From Vibrio bathopelagicus (lineage in GTDB: Bacteria; Pseudomonadota; Gammaproteobacteria; Enterobacterales; Vibrionaceae): a DNA stretch of 64,000 nucleotides. Numbering within the stretch: the stretch's first letter is position 1; every line of letters starts with the position of its first letter. The stretch is taken from contig NZ_CP062500.1 in assembly GCF_014879975.1 (NCBI RefSeq), positions 2,480,001-2,544,000 on the forward strand, given 5' to 3'. The position numbers and the translations under genes were made by a program. This document shows, piece by piece, positions 1 through 8,914 of the stretch. The notes below the pieces were generated by a model. The model saw only the letters and a program-made list of their open reading frames with translations. It was not told where the DNA came from and made no database searches.

Positions 1-1057
1 GCGGTTTACTGGGTGCAATTTGAACAACAAACGCATCGTCCGGTGGAGAATTCAAAAAGTCCTGAGTTAATGAGTAGGTCTGATAATGAACCATCAACAT
101 GTCAGCTAAGCCCGAATCAAACTTATCGCCAATCAAATGGCTTAAACGATAAATGTCATCTGCCCCAAACAGCCACCGTCCACCATTGAGCAGATCAAGG
201 TGTCCTCTATCGCGCTTTTGCTCCTTTGAACGGAGAATTTGCTGCTGAAAGAATGACGTCCAATCGGTTTTCCATTGTTCCACTTTTTGTTGCCAATGAC
301 CTTGCACACTATCAAACGACTCTCGGAACCATTCTAACTCTTCTGCCGATATCGTCTTAGGCGCTTTCACTAAGGCTTGTTTACCTTGAACCTCATTGGA
401 TAGCTCTGCTCCCTCTTCCAATACTGGCTCTGTACGTATCACGACTATTGAGCGAGCTTGCCTACGCCATGCTTCTTGCACAGGAATAGACGCAGACACA
501 CCACCGTCAACATAAGCACTGTCACCAATAAAGATTTCATCATTGTACAAACGAGGAATAGCACAGGTCGCCATCATCACTTTGTACCAGTCTTCACCCA
601 TCAACGGAAAATAATGGTCTCGTAAATCTTTAGAACCAGTTACTGCTGCAGAGAAATGACGATCACCTAAGGTTTGTCGTCCCAAATCAAGATCAAGCTT
701 ATATGGGTAAGCCATGATTTGCTCTAAGGCCCACTCTAAACCTAAGTTCTGGCGATTTCGTATATAGGAGAACAGATTGAAGAATTCTGGAGCCGTCGTT
801 AGATCAAGAACAAAAGAACGACCCAACCCTTTGTCACGGCACAGATAGGCACATAAGTTAAGTGCACCCGCTGAGGTGCCAAAGAATTCATCAAAGGGGT
901 CAAAATTAGAAAGAAGAAATGCGTCCAGCACACCAGCCGTAAAAATACTTCGCTGTCCGCCGCCTTGGGCAACCAGTGCTGTTTTTCCAGCAACAAACTT
1001 AGCGTAGTAATCTAAGTCTATTGCCGAGTCGATATTGGTTATAATCCCACTATTCAT
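1..1057 (-). CDS. Patatin-like phospholipase, YjjU-like (C-terminus cut by window edge)
   Basis: Predicted lipid acyl hydrolase of the patatin family. Reading down from an ATG at 1057, the frame is open to base 2, so the C-terminus lies outside the window. The patatin signatures are visible: the oxyanion-loop GGGQRG near residues 32-37, the nucleophile elbow GTSAG with Ser62, and a DGG near residue 170 that would supply the catalytic Asp. The N-terminal pattern resembles the E. coli YjjU group. No signal peptide is seen, so a cytoplasmic or membrane-peripheral enzyme is likely. Its substrate cannot be told from sequence. The family is clear; the exact member is inference. Confidence 0.85.
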   Translation of the reverse strand, partial: MNSGIITNIDSAIDLDYYAKFVAGKTALVAQGGGQRSIFTAGVLDAFLLSNFDPFDEFFGTSAGALNLCAYLCRDKGLGRSFVLDLTTAPEFFNLFSYIRNRQNLGLEWALEQIMAYPYKLDLDLGRQTLGDRHFSAAVTGSKDLRDHYFPLMGEDWYKVMMATCAIPRLYNDEIFIGDSAYVDGGVSASIPVQEAWRRQARSIVVIRTEPVLEEGAELSNEVQGKQALVKAPKTISAEELEWFRESFDSVQGHWQQKVEQWKTDWTSFFQQQILRSKEQKRDRGHLDLLNGGRWLFGADDIYRLSHLIGDKFDSGLADMLMVHYQTYSLTQDFLNSPPDDAFVVQIAPSKP

Positions 1058-1098
1058 TATTCCCTGAGTATAAAAACTCAGCCTCGCAATAGATGGTA

Positions 1099-1188
1099 TT
1101 AGCTACCAATCGCAATAAAGCCAAATGAAAGAATGATGGTGTAGATTACTACTGTTATTTGTAGAGCATTTTTCAGATTATGGTCCAT
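1099..1188 (-). CDS. YnhF-like 29-residue membrane protein
   Basis: This is a very short gene of 29 codons plus TAA, starting at ATG 1188, with a GAGGTG ribosome-binding site about five bases upstream. The product has a short charged N-terminus (MDHNLKNAL), then one hydrophobic segment running almost to the C-terminus. Length and layout match the small inner-membrane protein YnhF of enterobacteria (also 29 residues), and the N-terminal polar pattern is similar. It lies 41 bases upstream of the patatin-like gene on the same strand, so the two could share a transcript. Function is unknown. The assignment rests on size, topology and remembered similarity. Confidence 0.6.
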   Translation of the reverse strand: MDHNLKNALQITVVIYTIILSFGFIAIGS

Positions 1189-1333
1189 AAACACCTCTGG
1201 CTTATTATTAATTTGTCGAGTCTCTATTTAAGTATTATCAGGTGTGTGAAGTATCTTCAAGAATCGTCGAAATTAGTCGCACAATATTGATGTAACCATC
1301 ACAATTAGTCAGCGTATGGATAAGGATATACTC

Positions 1334-1927
1334 ATGAATAACAAAGCAAATATGATTGCGCTTGTTGCGCTAATTTCCGCTTCAAACTTGTATGCAGCAC
1401 CGGAAATTATTATCACTCCGATGATCGGTTATACCGGAGGTGGTAGCGTCGAAGACCAGGATGGTAATAGTTATGACATGGAAGGTTCAGAAAACTACAC
1501 CTTCGCTATTGAAACTCCGCTTGAGAAAGGTCGTATCGGCTTTTTCTATTCCAATCAGAGATCTGAACTAGAAACGCTCAACCTAAGCTCCTCAATTCAA
1601 TACCTGCACCTTCAAAGCAGTATCTACTACCCTGCTTCCCCTGTATTGTCTGGATATCTAGGGTTAGGCCTTGGAGCGTCTTACGTTGATGTAGACTGGG
1701 CGAAAGATAAATATGGCTTCTCAACCTCGATCTTCGGCGGCTTGGAATACAAATTTAGCGACCGCTTAGCATTGAACACACAAGTACGTTGGTTAGGCAC
1801 AGTTGTAGACAACGACACATCCGGTGTTTGTAACGTGCCGAGCAATGGCCAAGACTGCATTATCCGCTTTGATACCGACTGGATGAATCAATTCCAAGCC
1901 AATGTTGGATTGAGTTTTACCTTCTAG
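1334..1927 (+). CDS. Small outer-membrane beta-barrel protein
   Basis: Predicted outer-membrane protein of 197 residues. I chose ATG 1334 over the in-frame ATG at 1316 because an AAGGA site at 1322-1326 is well spaced for it and the signal peptide then starts cleanly. A typical signal peptide ends at about residue 22 (LYAA then PEI). The mature part alternates polar and hydrophobic residues in Gly- and Tyr-rich strands and ends in Phe (SFTF), the usual C-terminal signal for the BAM complex. The size suits an eight-stranded barrel. Two cysteines near residues 167 and 176 could form a loop disulfide. I recognise no specific family member. Confidence 0.7.
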   Translation: MNNKANMIALVALISASNLYAAPEIIITPMIGYTGGGSVEDQDGNSYDMEGSENYTFAIETPLEKGRIGFFYSNQRSELETLNLSSSIQYLHLQSSIYYPASPVLSGYLGLGLGASYVDVDWAKDKYGFSTSIFGGLEYKFSDRLALNTQVRWLGTVVDNDTSGVCNVPSNGQDCIIRFDTDWMNQFQANVGLSFTF

Positions 1928-1983
1928 GTTGAGTCCCATATTGGCTCAATAAGCCTTTAGACTATAAGTATTCAAACTAAATG

Positions 1984-2011
1984 AAAAAACCAGCTTGATG
2001 CTGGCTTTTTC
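1984..2011. terminator. Bidirectional rho-independent terminator
   Basis: A CCAGC/GCTGG stem with a five-base loop is flanked by A-run and T-run. It lies between two convergent outer-membrane protein genes and can serve both. Confidence 0.75.
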
Positions 2012-2037
2012 ATTATAAAAACGGTTTTCAGTTCAAC

Positions 2038-2442
2038 TTAGAACTTGTAGGTCACACCTAGTGCGCCACCTACTTGTAACTCAACACCTTTATACATGTC
2101 GAGTTCAGGATGAACTTGTGCGTAAGCATTCCAACCTTCGTAGAAATTCACTTTCACGCCTAACGGTACTCGCAAACCAAAATCATCATTCCATTCAGCC
2201 CAAGCACCTGCACCGACATACCAACTTAAAGGCGCTTCAGTTTCAAACTGACCGCGCTTAAAAATATAATCGAATGCTGCACCATCATTACCGACTGTGG
2301 CGCGATACTTCTGATCAAACTCAACAACAACACTTAGATCTTGATCGACGGCTAAGCCAACTTCTAAGTTTGGAGCTTCAGAAGCATGAGCTAGCGAGGC
2401 TCCGCTGCAGCACATAAGGCCAATTAGGTAACGAAGTTTCAT
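2038..2442 (-). CDS. Small outer-membrane beta-barrel-like protein
   Basis: A 134-residue protein with a clear signal peptide (positive MKLR start, hydrophobic core, cut near the AHA at residues 18-20). The mature part is short, rich in Gly, Tyr and Asp/Glu, and ends in VTYKF. The terminal Phe and alternating pattern suggest an outer-membrane barrel or a barrel-like lipid-facing protein, although 115 mature residues is short for eight strands. It is convergent with the other small barrel gene at 1334-1927. I do not recognise the family. Export to the envelope is well supported; the fold is inference. Confidence 0.6.
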   Translation of the reverse strand: MKLRYLIGLMCCSGASLAHASEAPNLEVGLAVDQDLSVVVEFDQKYRATVGNDGAAFDYIFKRGQFETEAPLSWYVGAGAWAEWNDDFGLRVPLGVKVNFYEGWNAYAQVHPELDMYKGVELQVGGALGVTYKF

Positions 2443-2621
2443 AGTATTCTCAGACTGTTTTAAAAAACGGTAGATTACTTAAATCACAACGGATGTTGTC
2501 ATCATAAAGTTAAAGATAAGAGGTACCTAAAGCGGACAATTGAGCATCAGAACATCAAGTTGAACGATAACTAATTGAGTGGAAAAGAGTAAACGTAGGA
2601 AGGAGTTCCATTGAGCAGAAA

Positions 2622-2650
2622 ACAAAAAAGGAGGCCTTTCGGCCTCCTTT
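2622..2650 (-). terminator. Terminator of ptsG
   Basis: A ten-base perfect stem (AAAGGAGGCC with its complement) and a TTTC loop is followed on the minus strand by a T-run. It begins 20 bases after the ptsG stop. Confidence 0.9.
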
Positions 2651-2670
2651 CAATCTATTGAATCAGTGAA

Positions 2671-4101
2671 TTAACCGTTGTTACGGATCCACTCATCCAT
2701 GTCTGTCTTAAGGTTGTCAGACTTAGTACCGAAGATAGCTTGTACGCCACCAGCAACTACAACAACACCTGCAGCGCCTAGTTTCTTCAGTTTGTCTTGG
2801 TCAACAAGAGCTGTATCAGCTACTGCTACACGTAGACGAGTAATACAAGCGTCAAGACCAGTGATGTTCTCTTTGCCGCCGAATGCAGCAACTAACTCAC
2901 CAGCAAGCTCTGTACCAGTTGCAACGATTTCGTCTTCTGACTCGTCTTCGCGACCTGGAGTTTTAAGGTCAAGTGCTTTAATCACAGTGCGGAATACGAT
3001 GTAGTAAATTGCAGCGTAAGCAATACCACATACAACCATTAGGCCCATCTTAGACGCGTGGCCAGATAGTACTAGGAAGTCGATTAGACCGTGTGAGAAA
3101 GATGTACCGTGTACAAAACCTAGAGTGTTCGCAAGAACGTATGCAGAACCAGCTAGTAGAGCGTGGATTGCGTACAGTACAGGAGCAACGAATAGGAATG
3201 AGAATTCGATTGGTTCAGTGATACCCGTTAGGAATGAAGTTAACGCAGCAGAAGCCATGATACCCATTACTTTAGCGCGGTTTTCAGGTTTAGCTGAATG
3301 TGCAATCGCGATTGCAGCAGCAGGTAGACCGAACATCTTGAACATGTAACCACCAGCTAGCTGACCGAAGCCATTGCCCGCTGCACGAGATGCGTCATCA
3401 GCAACTAGGTAACAAGTAAGAACACCGTTTTGAGTTTCGCCAGCAGCGTTTACACAAGTACCAGCTTCAAAGAAGAAAGGTACGTTCCAAACGTGGTGAA
3501 GACCAAATGGAATCAGAGAACGCTCAACGATACCGTAGATACCAAACGCCACTTGTGGGTTCTGGTGAGCAGCCCAATCAGAGAACGCAGAGATAGCGCC
3601 GCCAACTGGTGGCCATACTACAGATAGTAGGATTGCTAGACCAATCGCAGAGAAACCAGTGATGATTGGCACTGCACGCTTACCAGCGAAGAAGCCTAAG
3701 TACTCTGGTAGTTGAATACGGAAGAAACGGTTGAATGCCCAAGCAGCAACACCACCGACTAGGATACCACCTAGTACACCAGTATCGATTTTATCAACGC
3801 CCATTACACCAGCCATTACGCCAAGTGTAGCAGTCATGATGCCGTAACCAACGATAGCAGCTAGACCAGCTACACCATCGTTGTTAGTAAAGCCAAGTGC
3901 AACACCTACTGCGAACAGCAGTGCCATTTGACCAAATACTGAACCACCAGCTTGTTCCATTAAGTTTGAAACAATTTCTGGAATGAAAGGAAGATCTGCT
4001 GCACCGACACCTAGCAAAATACCCGCAACTGGTAAAACTGATACTGGTAGCATCAGAGACTTACCAACTTTCTGCAGGCTAGCAAAAAGGTTCTTAAACA
4101 T
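2671..4101 (-). CDS. ptsG: PTS glucose-specific transporter EIICB
   Basis: Inner-membrane glucose permease of the phosphotransferase system. It takes up glucose and phosphorylates it with phosphate passed from EIIA(Glc). The protein has 476 residues, the usual length for PtsG. Residues 1 to about 385 are the multi-span EIIC domain, with the substrate-site motif GITEPIEF near residue 295. The EIIB domain fills the C-terminus, with the phosphocysteine in DACITRLR at Cys419 (Cys421 in E. coli). A CAGGAG ribosome-binding site precedes ATG 4101. It stands alone behind tatD, separated by a terminator and about 400 bases, so it has its own promoter. No EIIA domain is fused. Confidence 0.97.
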   Translation of the reverse strand: MFKNLFASLQKVGKSLMLPVSVLPVAGILLGVGAADLPFIPEIVSNLMEQAGGSVFGQMALLFAVGVALGFTNNDGVAGLAAIVGYGIMTATLGVMAGVMGVDKIDTGVLGGILVGGVAAWAFNRFFRIQLPEYLGFFAGKRAVPIITGFSAIGLAILLSVVWPPVGGAISAFSDWAAHQNPQVAFGIYGIVERSLIPFGLHHVWNVPFFFEAGTCVNAAGETQNGVLTCYLVADDASRAAGNGFGQLAGGYMFKMFGLPAAAIAIAHSAKPENRAKVMGIMASAALTSFLTGITEPIEFSFLFVAPVLYAIHALLAGSAYVLANTLGFVHGTSFSHGLIDFLVLSGHASKMGLMVVCGIAYAAIYYIVFRTVIKALDLKTPGREDESEDEIVATGTELAGELVAAFGGKENITGLDACITRLRVAVADTALVDQDKLKKLGAAGVVVVAGGVQAIFGTKSDNLKTDMDEWIRNNG

Positions 4102-4502
4102 GTTTATGCTCCTGATAAAGATAAAATAATTATATGGGTCCTAACGGCACACCCCCGTAGCCTATATGTTAGCACCCAGTGAAAATGTAACCATGTATTG
4201 CATTATATTTTCTGCCGCTAAATATATATTGATGGGGAACTAACTTTCTAGTCACTTACGAAATTTAGTTTCAAAACACGTCTTGGATCACATGTCAAAT
4301 CAAGAAATGCAATGCTTTACAAGCCAGTAAATGACTGAAAATAAACAGTATTTTTCAAGAGTCCTATTATTTTACTGGGTAAATAAAATAGGAGCGAATG
4401 TTATTTTTAGTAACAAAATTACAAATGTTGGAAATAGGGCTCTCAAGTTCAACATAATTAGTAAACATTAAAAAAAAACGCACTTTTGGTGATCAAAAAC
4501 AC
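4102..4502 (-). promoter_or_regulatory. ptsG promoter and leader region
   Basis: A 400-base AT-rich gap. On the minus strand a TATAAT (4202-4207) would give a start near 4195 and a leader of about 95 bases. I see no good -35 for it. A CRP-like sequence at 4277-4292 (TGTGA, six bases, ACGTG) matches only seven of ten half-site bases and lies rather far upstream. No open frame of note is seen. Promoter placement is tentative. Confidence 0.35.
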
Positions 4503-4530
4503 AAAAAGGAAGCTTTCGCTCCCTTTTATT
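4503..4530 (-). terminator. Terminator after tatD
   Basis: A GGGAGC/GCTTCC hairpin with one mismatch and a GAAA-type loop is followed by TTTTT on the minus strand. It ends the long fab-to-tatD gene row. Confidence 0.8.
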
Positions 4531-4545
4531 TGTTAAGTTAGTTTT

Positions 4546-5313
4546 TTATCGCAAAAAAAGTTTTTGGTAATTCTTGGTCGTTTGTTCAGCAACCTCTTTC
4601 ATTGACAGTCCTTTCAACTGCGCAATATAAGCCGCCACTTCGACTACATATGCAGGCTGATTCTGGTTACCACGATATGGAACTGGAGCAAGATATGGAG
4701 AATCCGTCTCGATCAACAGTCGATCAAGCGGTAAGTTCTTTACGACTTCTTTAAGTTCCGTCGCTTGCCTAAAAGTAACGATCCCTGAGATCGAGATATA
4801 AAACCCAAGTTCCATAGCCGCTTCAGCGAACGCTTGATCCTCAGTAAAGCAGTGAATCACACCACCACATTTGTCAGCACCGCCATCACGCAAAATCGAC
4901 AATGTATCTTCACGCGCATTACGAGTATGAATGATCAAAGGCTTATTTAGCTCTACTGCCAACGCTACATGCTGCTTAAATCGCAGTTGTTGTAGCTCTG
5001 CAGTCTCTGGTTGGTAGTGATAATCTAGGCCTGTTTCACCAATCGCCACCACTTTAGGGTTGCTCGCGTATTCACGCATTCTATCTAAACAAAAGTCGCT
5101 CTCTACATCGAGAGGATGTACGCCACACGAAGCCTTAACGTTATCAAACGGCGAGATCATCTCGAGCATATTTTCAAACGAATCCAGCGTAACACCAACA
5201 GAAAGCAGTTGGTCAACGTTTGCTGCTTTCGCTTTATTAACCACGTCTTCTACGCTTGTGTGTAAATCTTGGTAATCCAGTTTGTCTAAATGACAATGGG
5301 AATCTACGAACAT
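4546..5313 (-). CDS. TatD-family metal-dependent DNase (YcfH type)
   Basis: Predicted metal-dependent hydrolase of the TatD family, 255 residues from ATG 5313. That start is preferred over ATG 5340: GCGAGGA lies just before it, and the protein then begins MFVDSHCHL with the metal-binding HxH at His6 and His8. Other family landmarks are GETGLDYHY, PLIIHTR, a Cys-Phe box in GGVIHCFT, and LLIETDSPYLAP with the late metal-binding Asp. The start overlaps the last codons of holB, so translation is probably coupled. The location after holB is the conserved one for E. coli ycfH. Family members are 3'-5' DNases or related hydrolases; the exact substrate is not visible. Confidence 0.93.
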   Translation of the reverse strand: MFVDSHCHLDKLDYQDLHTSVEDVVNKAKAANVDQLLSVGVTLDSFENMLEMISPFDNVKASCGVHPLDVESDFCLDRMREYASNPKVVAIGETGLDYHYQPETAELQQLRFKQHVALAVELNKPLIIHTRNAREDTLSILRDGGADKCGGVIHCFTEDQAFAEAAMELGFYISISGIVTFRQATELKEVVKNLPLDRLLIETDSPYLAPVPYRGNQNQPAYVVEVAAYIAQLKGLSMKEVAEQTTKNYQKLFLR

Positions 5314-6269
5314 GTTTCCTCGCAAGTGGCAATCAGCCAATTCATTATGAGTAGCTCCGTGTTGAGCCCAGGGTGTTGTTTCAACTGCTCAATTAACATC
5401 TGCAGTTTATTCGATACTGTATAAGCACTTTGGTAAGACATCACCTCAGAGAGTGCGTTGGCACTAGGGGTGATCGCCTTGCTCGCTAAACCAAAATGCA
5501 GCTTTTGCACGTCAGACAGTAAGTGCCATAGCCAACCTAATTGAACCAGAGGTTCCTTACTCAACTCTGTAGAGAACTTCAGCATGTCTGGTTGGACACC
5601 TTTGATAACATCAACGAAGCCATCTAAAGCTTTGCTAGAAGCCTCAACACCGCCTTGCTCAAACATCGCTTTGGCTTTCAAAGGCGCGTTGTCATTCAAT
5701 GCCAATATATACTGAGGAACCGTTTTACCGACTTCCCCATTTAACCATGCCGATCCCGCATCCAATTGTGGACACACCACATTAAATTGCTGACAACGGC
5801 TAAGAATAGTCGGCATTAAGCGATTACTGTTACGCGTCGAAAGAATGAAAATACAGTTACTCGCAGGTTCTTCCAATGTTTTCAGTAGCGCATTAGACGC
5901 CGATTCGTTCATCGCTTCAGCCGGATTCAGCAAGATGACACGCAGGCCACCTAACTGGGACGATTGTTGAGCCCAACGGTTACTCGCACGCACTTGGTCA
6001 ACGGTAATCGACTTGCCTTCTTTCTCGGGTTCAATCACATGGAAATCAGGATGACTCCCCGATTTCATCAGTTCACAGCTGTGACAAAAGCCGCACGCTT
6101 CACTTTCGTAGTTAACACACATCAGTGCCGACGTGAGCTGGCTAACCAGCACTTCCACGCCAAGCCCTTCAGGCGCATTAACGATCACAGAGTTAGGAAA
6201 ACGTCCTGCATCGAGACTTTTTTTCCACTCACTCCATACCGGTGTGAGCCAAGAATACACTTCAGCCAT
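5304..6269 (-). CDS. holB: DNA polymerase III delta-prime subunit
   Basis: Delta-prime subunit of the clamp loader, which opens the beta clamp and loads it on primed DNA. It has 321 residues, close to the usual 320-335. A zinc module is visible near residues 50-65 (cysteines in SEACGFCHSCEL). The SRC arginine-finger motif is in LSRCQQF. The Walker A region is degenerate (APEGLGVEVL), as expected for delta-prime, which does not hydrolyse ATP. It lies six bases after tmk and overlaps tatD, so tmk-holB-tatD reads as one translation-coupled set. Confidence 0.96.
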   Translation of the reverse strand: MAEVYSWLTPVWSEWKKSLDAGRFPNSVIVNAPEGLGVEVLVSQLTSALMCVNYESEACGFCHSCELMKSGSHPDFHVIEPEKEGKSITVDQVRASNRWAQQSSQLGGLRVILLNPAEAMNESASNALLKTLEEPASNCIFILSTRNSNRLMPTILSRCQQFNVVCPQLDAGSAWLNGEVGKTVPQYILALNDNAPLKAKAMFEQGGVEASSKALDGFVDVIKGVQPDMLKFSTELSKEPLVQLGWLWHLLSDVQKLHFGLASKAITPSANALSEVMSYQSAYTVSNKLQMLIEQLKQHPGLNTELLIMNWLIATCEETCS

Positions 6270-6275
6270 GACTAC

Positions 6276-6908
6276 CTACTGTTTATCGAGCCAAGCACCT
6301 AGCGCGACTTTAATATCAGCAGCCACTTGCTCAATCTCTTGCTGTGCATTAACCACAAGAACCGTTTCGTCTTGTTCTGCAATCTCAAGGTAACGTTCAC
6401 GCGTACGATCGAAGAATGAGATATCCATCTTTTCGATTCTATCGAGCTCACCACGGCCTCTAGCACGTTCAAGCCCTACTCTAGGGTTAAGATCCAAGTA
6501 TAGGGTTAGATCTGGCTTAAAACAGCCTAGCGTGGTTTCTTTCAGTGATTCCATCGTAGTGCGTGCGATCTGACGACCACCACCTTGATAAGCTTGAGAT
6601 GACATATCATGACGATCACCCAATACCCACTTACCACTATCGAGTGCAGGCTTGATGACGTTTTCTACTAATTGAACACGCGCTGCGTACATCAGCAACA
6701 ACTCGGTCATGTCTTGAAGCTTCTCGCCTTCGTGTTCTTCTTTGACTAATGAGCGCATCTTCTCGGCAAGCACGGTACCACCGGGTTCACGAGTATTAAC
6801 GATGTCCGCGACACCAGCGGCTTTCAATGTCTCAACGATGGCATTGATTGCTGTACTTTTGCCAGCACCTTCAAGGCCTTCAACCACGATAAATTTCGAC
6901 TGATTCAT
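6276..6908 (-). CDS. tmk: Thymidylate kinase
   Basis: Phosphorylates dTMP to dTDP for DNA synthesis, in the cytoplasm. The protein has 210 residues, the family norm. The P-loop GLEGAGKS is at residues 11-18. The TREPGGT motif holds the catalytic Arg that contacts dTMP, and a [15 protein letters not shown] segment supplies the DR pair and the substrate-binding stretch. The LID region [12 protein letters not shown] is arginine-rich, as in E. coli-type enzymes. It lies ten bases behind mltG and six before holB. Confidence 0.97.
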   Translation of the reverse strand: MNQSKFIVVEGLEGAGKSTAINAIVETLKAAGVADIVNTREPGGTVLAEKMRSLVKEEHEGEKLQDMTELLLMYAARVQLVENVIKPALDSGKWVLGDRHDMSSQAYQGGGRQIARTTMESLKETTLGCFKPDLTLYLDLNPRVGLERARGRGELDRIEKMDISFFDRTRERYLEIAEQDETVLVVNAQQEIEQVAADIKVALGAWLDKQ

Positions 6909-6918
6909 AATTCTTTCT

Positions 6919-7935
6919 TTATTTGTTTTTTCTTAATTGCTTTAAGTAAGCTCGTACTGCACGGTTATGCTCAGTCAAACTCTTTGAAAATACGTGACCG
7001 CCCGTTCCACTCGCAACAAAATACAGGTAATTGCTCTTCTCTGGATTCAGAGCCGCGTTGATAGACGCTTTACCCGCCATTGCAATCGGCGTCGGTGGTA
7101 AACCACTCATTGTATAGGTGTTGTACGGCGTTGGTGTTCGTAGATCTTTCTTACGAATATTGCCCTTGTAGCTATCGCCCATGCCGTAGATAACCGTTGG
7201 GTCAGTTTGCAAGCGCATACGCTTGTTCAAGCGGTTAACGAACACAGAAGACACACGTTCACGCTCAGAAGCAACTGCTGTCTCTTTCTCGATGATAGAC
7301 GCAAGAATCAGAGCTTCATAAGGCGATTTAAGTGGCAGTTTATCGGCTCGATTTTCCCACTCCTCATTCACCACGTTCATTAGATCTCGGTGGGCGCGTT
7401 TCAACAAATCTAAATCCGTTGTGCCGTAGGTATAGTGGTACGTTTCCGCTAAGAAAAGACCTTCTAGCTTTTCATTTTCAATACCCAACTTTTCAGCGAT
7501 CTCTGTTTCAGTAACACCATCCAACGTCTGTTGAATGAATTCATTATCTTTTAGCTGAACAAGCCACTCATCAAAACGACTGCCTTCTACGAAAGTAATC
7601 GTGAATTGGTGCTCTTTCCCTTCGACCAGCACTTGTAGCGCTTGCTCAAGGGTTAAACCAGGCTCAAGCAGGAATGTACCCGCTTTTACGTCAACCAACT
7701 CAGGGTGTAATTTACGAATGAGTTTCTCGTAAGGAGAAGCCTCAAACAGACCCTCATTAATCAACTGTGCGAAAACGCGGTTAAAGCTACTGCCTGAAGC
7801 AACAGTAACAACTTGTGGTTTTTCTAATTGAATAACTTGTTTCAGGTTATCTTGCGCTTGGTTGTAAACGTAGAACCCAGCAGCACCGGCTGCAATTAGG
7901 CACAAGATAATAAAAATAAATAACTTTTTGATCAC
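6919..7935 (-). CDS. mltG: Endolytic murein transglycosylase
   Basis: Membrane-anchored lytic transglycosylase that cuts nascent glycan strands and so sets their length. It has 338 residues. One transmembrane segment occupies about residues 4-24, followed by a LysM-like region and the YceG catalytic domain. The catalytic glutamate is Glu218 in [10 protein letters not shown], the same position reported in E. coli MltG. The ATG overlaps the pabC stop by four bases, so the two are translationally coupled, and tmk follows ten bases later. Confidence 0.96.
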   Translation of the reverse strand: MIKKLFIFIILCLIAAGAAGFYVYNQAQDNLKQVIQLEKPQVVTVASGSSFNRVFAQLINEGLFEASPYEKLIRKLHPELVDVKAGTFLLEPGLTLEQALQVLVEGKEHQFTITFVEGSRFDEWLVQLKDNEFIQQTLDGVTETEIAEKLGIENEKLEGLFLAETYHYTYGTTDLDLLKRAHRDLMNVVNEEWENRADKLPLKSPYEALILASIIEKETAVASERERVSSVFVNRLNKRMRLQTDPTVIYGMGDSYKGNIRKKDLRTPTPYNTYTMSGLPPTPIAMAGKASINAALNPEKSNYLYFVASGTGGHVFSKSLTEHNRAVRAYLKQLRKNK

Positions 7936-8810
7936 GAGTTTAGTTGTCCTTGAAGGCTACGAGTAACGGTCCCAATCGTAAATTGGGTATCACTAATACG
8001 GGTAACGGGGGCAATCCCTAAAATGGAGTTAGTCATGAAAACCTCATCAGCTTGCATGAGTTGAGATAAGTAGTAGTCACCAATAGTAACGGAAAGTTCA
8101 GCTTGATTCAGCGCGGTTAACACTTGCTTACGCATAACCCCAGCGACACCACTTTGCGTCAGTTGAGGAGTGTGAATCGTCTGCCCTTTTCGCCAAAACA
8201 AATTGGCCATAGTGGTTTCAATCACATTACCTGAGATATCAAGAACCACACCATCAACTTCATCAGCCTGATCCATTTCATCTTTCATCAAGATTTGCTC
8301 GAGGCGATTATTGTGCTTATGACCGGCCAATAATGGACTCAAACCTAGTGCTTGTTGGCAGATACCGAGTTCTACACCGGAATCTTGCCACGCTGAATAA
8401 TGACTAGGGAAATCGAAGGTACTGATGGTTATCGTTGGCTTGGCGATACTCTTGGTACTGTAGCCACGACCGCCGGCTCCACGGCTAACGTGCAGCTTAA
8501 TCCCTGATTTTTCATTATGAGGCTTGTTTTTATCTTGAAAATTCGTTGAACCATCAAGGCTCTTTGTCCCATGAAGATCGTTATCTTGGATATGTTGAAG
8601 CGCATTATCGAGCCAAAGGTTAACCACATCCCAATCAAGTGCGGAAATGCGTAACGCTTTAAGGCAATCATCGACACGACGCTGATGATCGTGAAAATGT
8701 TGAATCTGAGCACCTCGGACAAGCATTGTCGTGAAACAGCCGTCTCCGTACTGAAACGAGCGATCCAAGATATCGATAGTTTGTTGGCTTTCTCCATCAA
8801 CCCAAAACAT
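7932..8810 (-). CDS. pabC: Aminodeoxychorismate lyase with a 25-residue insertion
   Basis: PLP enzyme that splits 4-amino-4-deoxychorismate into p-aminobenzoate and pyruvate for folate synthesis. I prefer ATG 8810 (MFWVDGES) because a GGGGA site precedes it; ATG 8822 has none. The class IV aminotransferase landmarks are present: YGDGCFTT near residue 21, SRGAGGRGYS near 109, the PLP lysine Lys165 in AGHKHNNRLEQ, and MANLFWRKG. Compared with E. coli PabC from memory, about 25 extra residues lie at roughly 78-102, a polar, low-complexity stretch between the helical N-terminal half and the strand before SRG. Its stop overlaps mltG. Confidence 0.95.
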   Translation of the reverse strand: MFWVDGESQQTIDILDRSFQYGDGCFTTMLVRGAQIQHFHDHQRRVDDCLKALRISALDWDVVNLWLDNALQHIQDNDLHGTKSLDGSTNFQDKNKPHNEKSGIKLHVSRGAGGRGYSTKSIAKPTITISTFDFPSHYSAWQDSGVELGICQQALGLSPLLAGHKHNNRLEQILMKDEMDQADEVDGVVLDISGNVIETTMANLFWRKGQTIHTPQLTQSGVAGVMRKQVLTALNQAELSVTIGDYYLSQLMQADEVFMTNSILGIAPVTRISDTQFTIGTVTRSLQGQLNS

Positions 8811-8828
8811 GTTTTTCCCCATAAAAAG

Positions 8829-8860
8829 AAACGGCTCAATGCTAAAGCATCAAGCCGTTT
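8829..8860 (-). terminator. Hairpin between fabF and pabC
   Basis: An eight-base AAACGGCT/AGCCGTTT stem encloses a second ATGCT/AGCAT stem. On the minus strand it is followed by TTTCTTTTT, so it can act as a full or partial terminator after fabF. The pabC start lies just past it. Confidence 0.65.
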
Positions 8861-8914
8861 AAAAACAAGTCTAATTGTGACTATCTACGAGTGTTTATGT
8901 CTTTAATAAGATGA

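Noticed and set aside
4277..4292. CRP site for ptsG
   Set aside because: Only seven of ten half-site bases match, and the spacing to the likely start is unusual. Mentioned with the promoter region but not claimed as a site.
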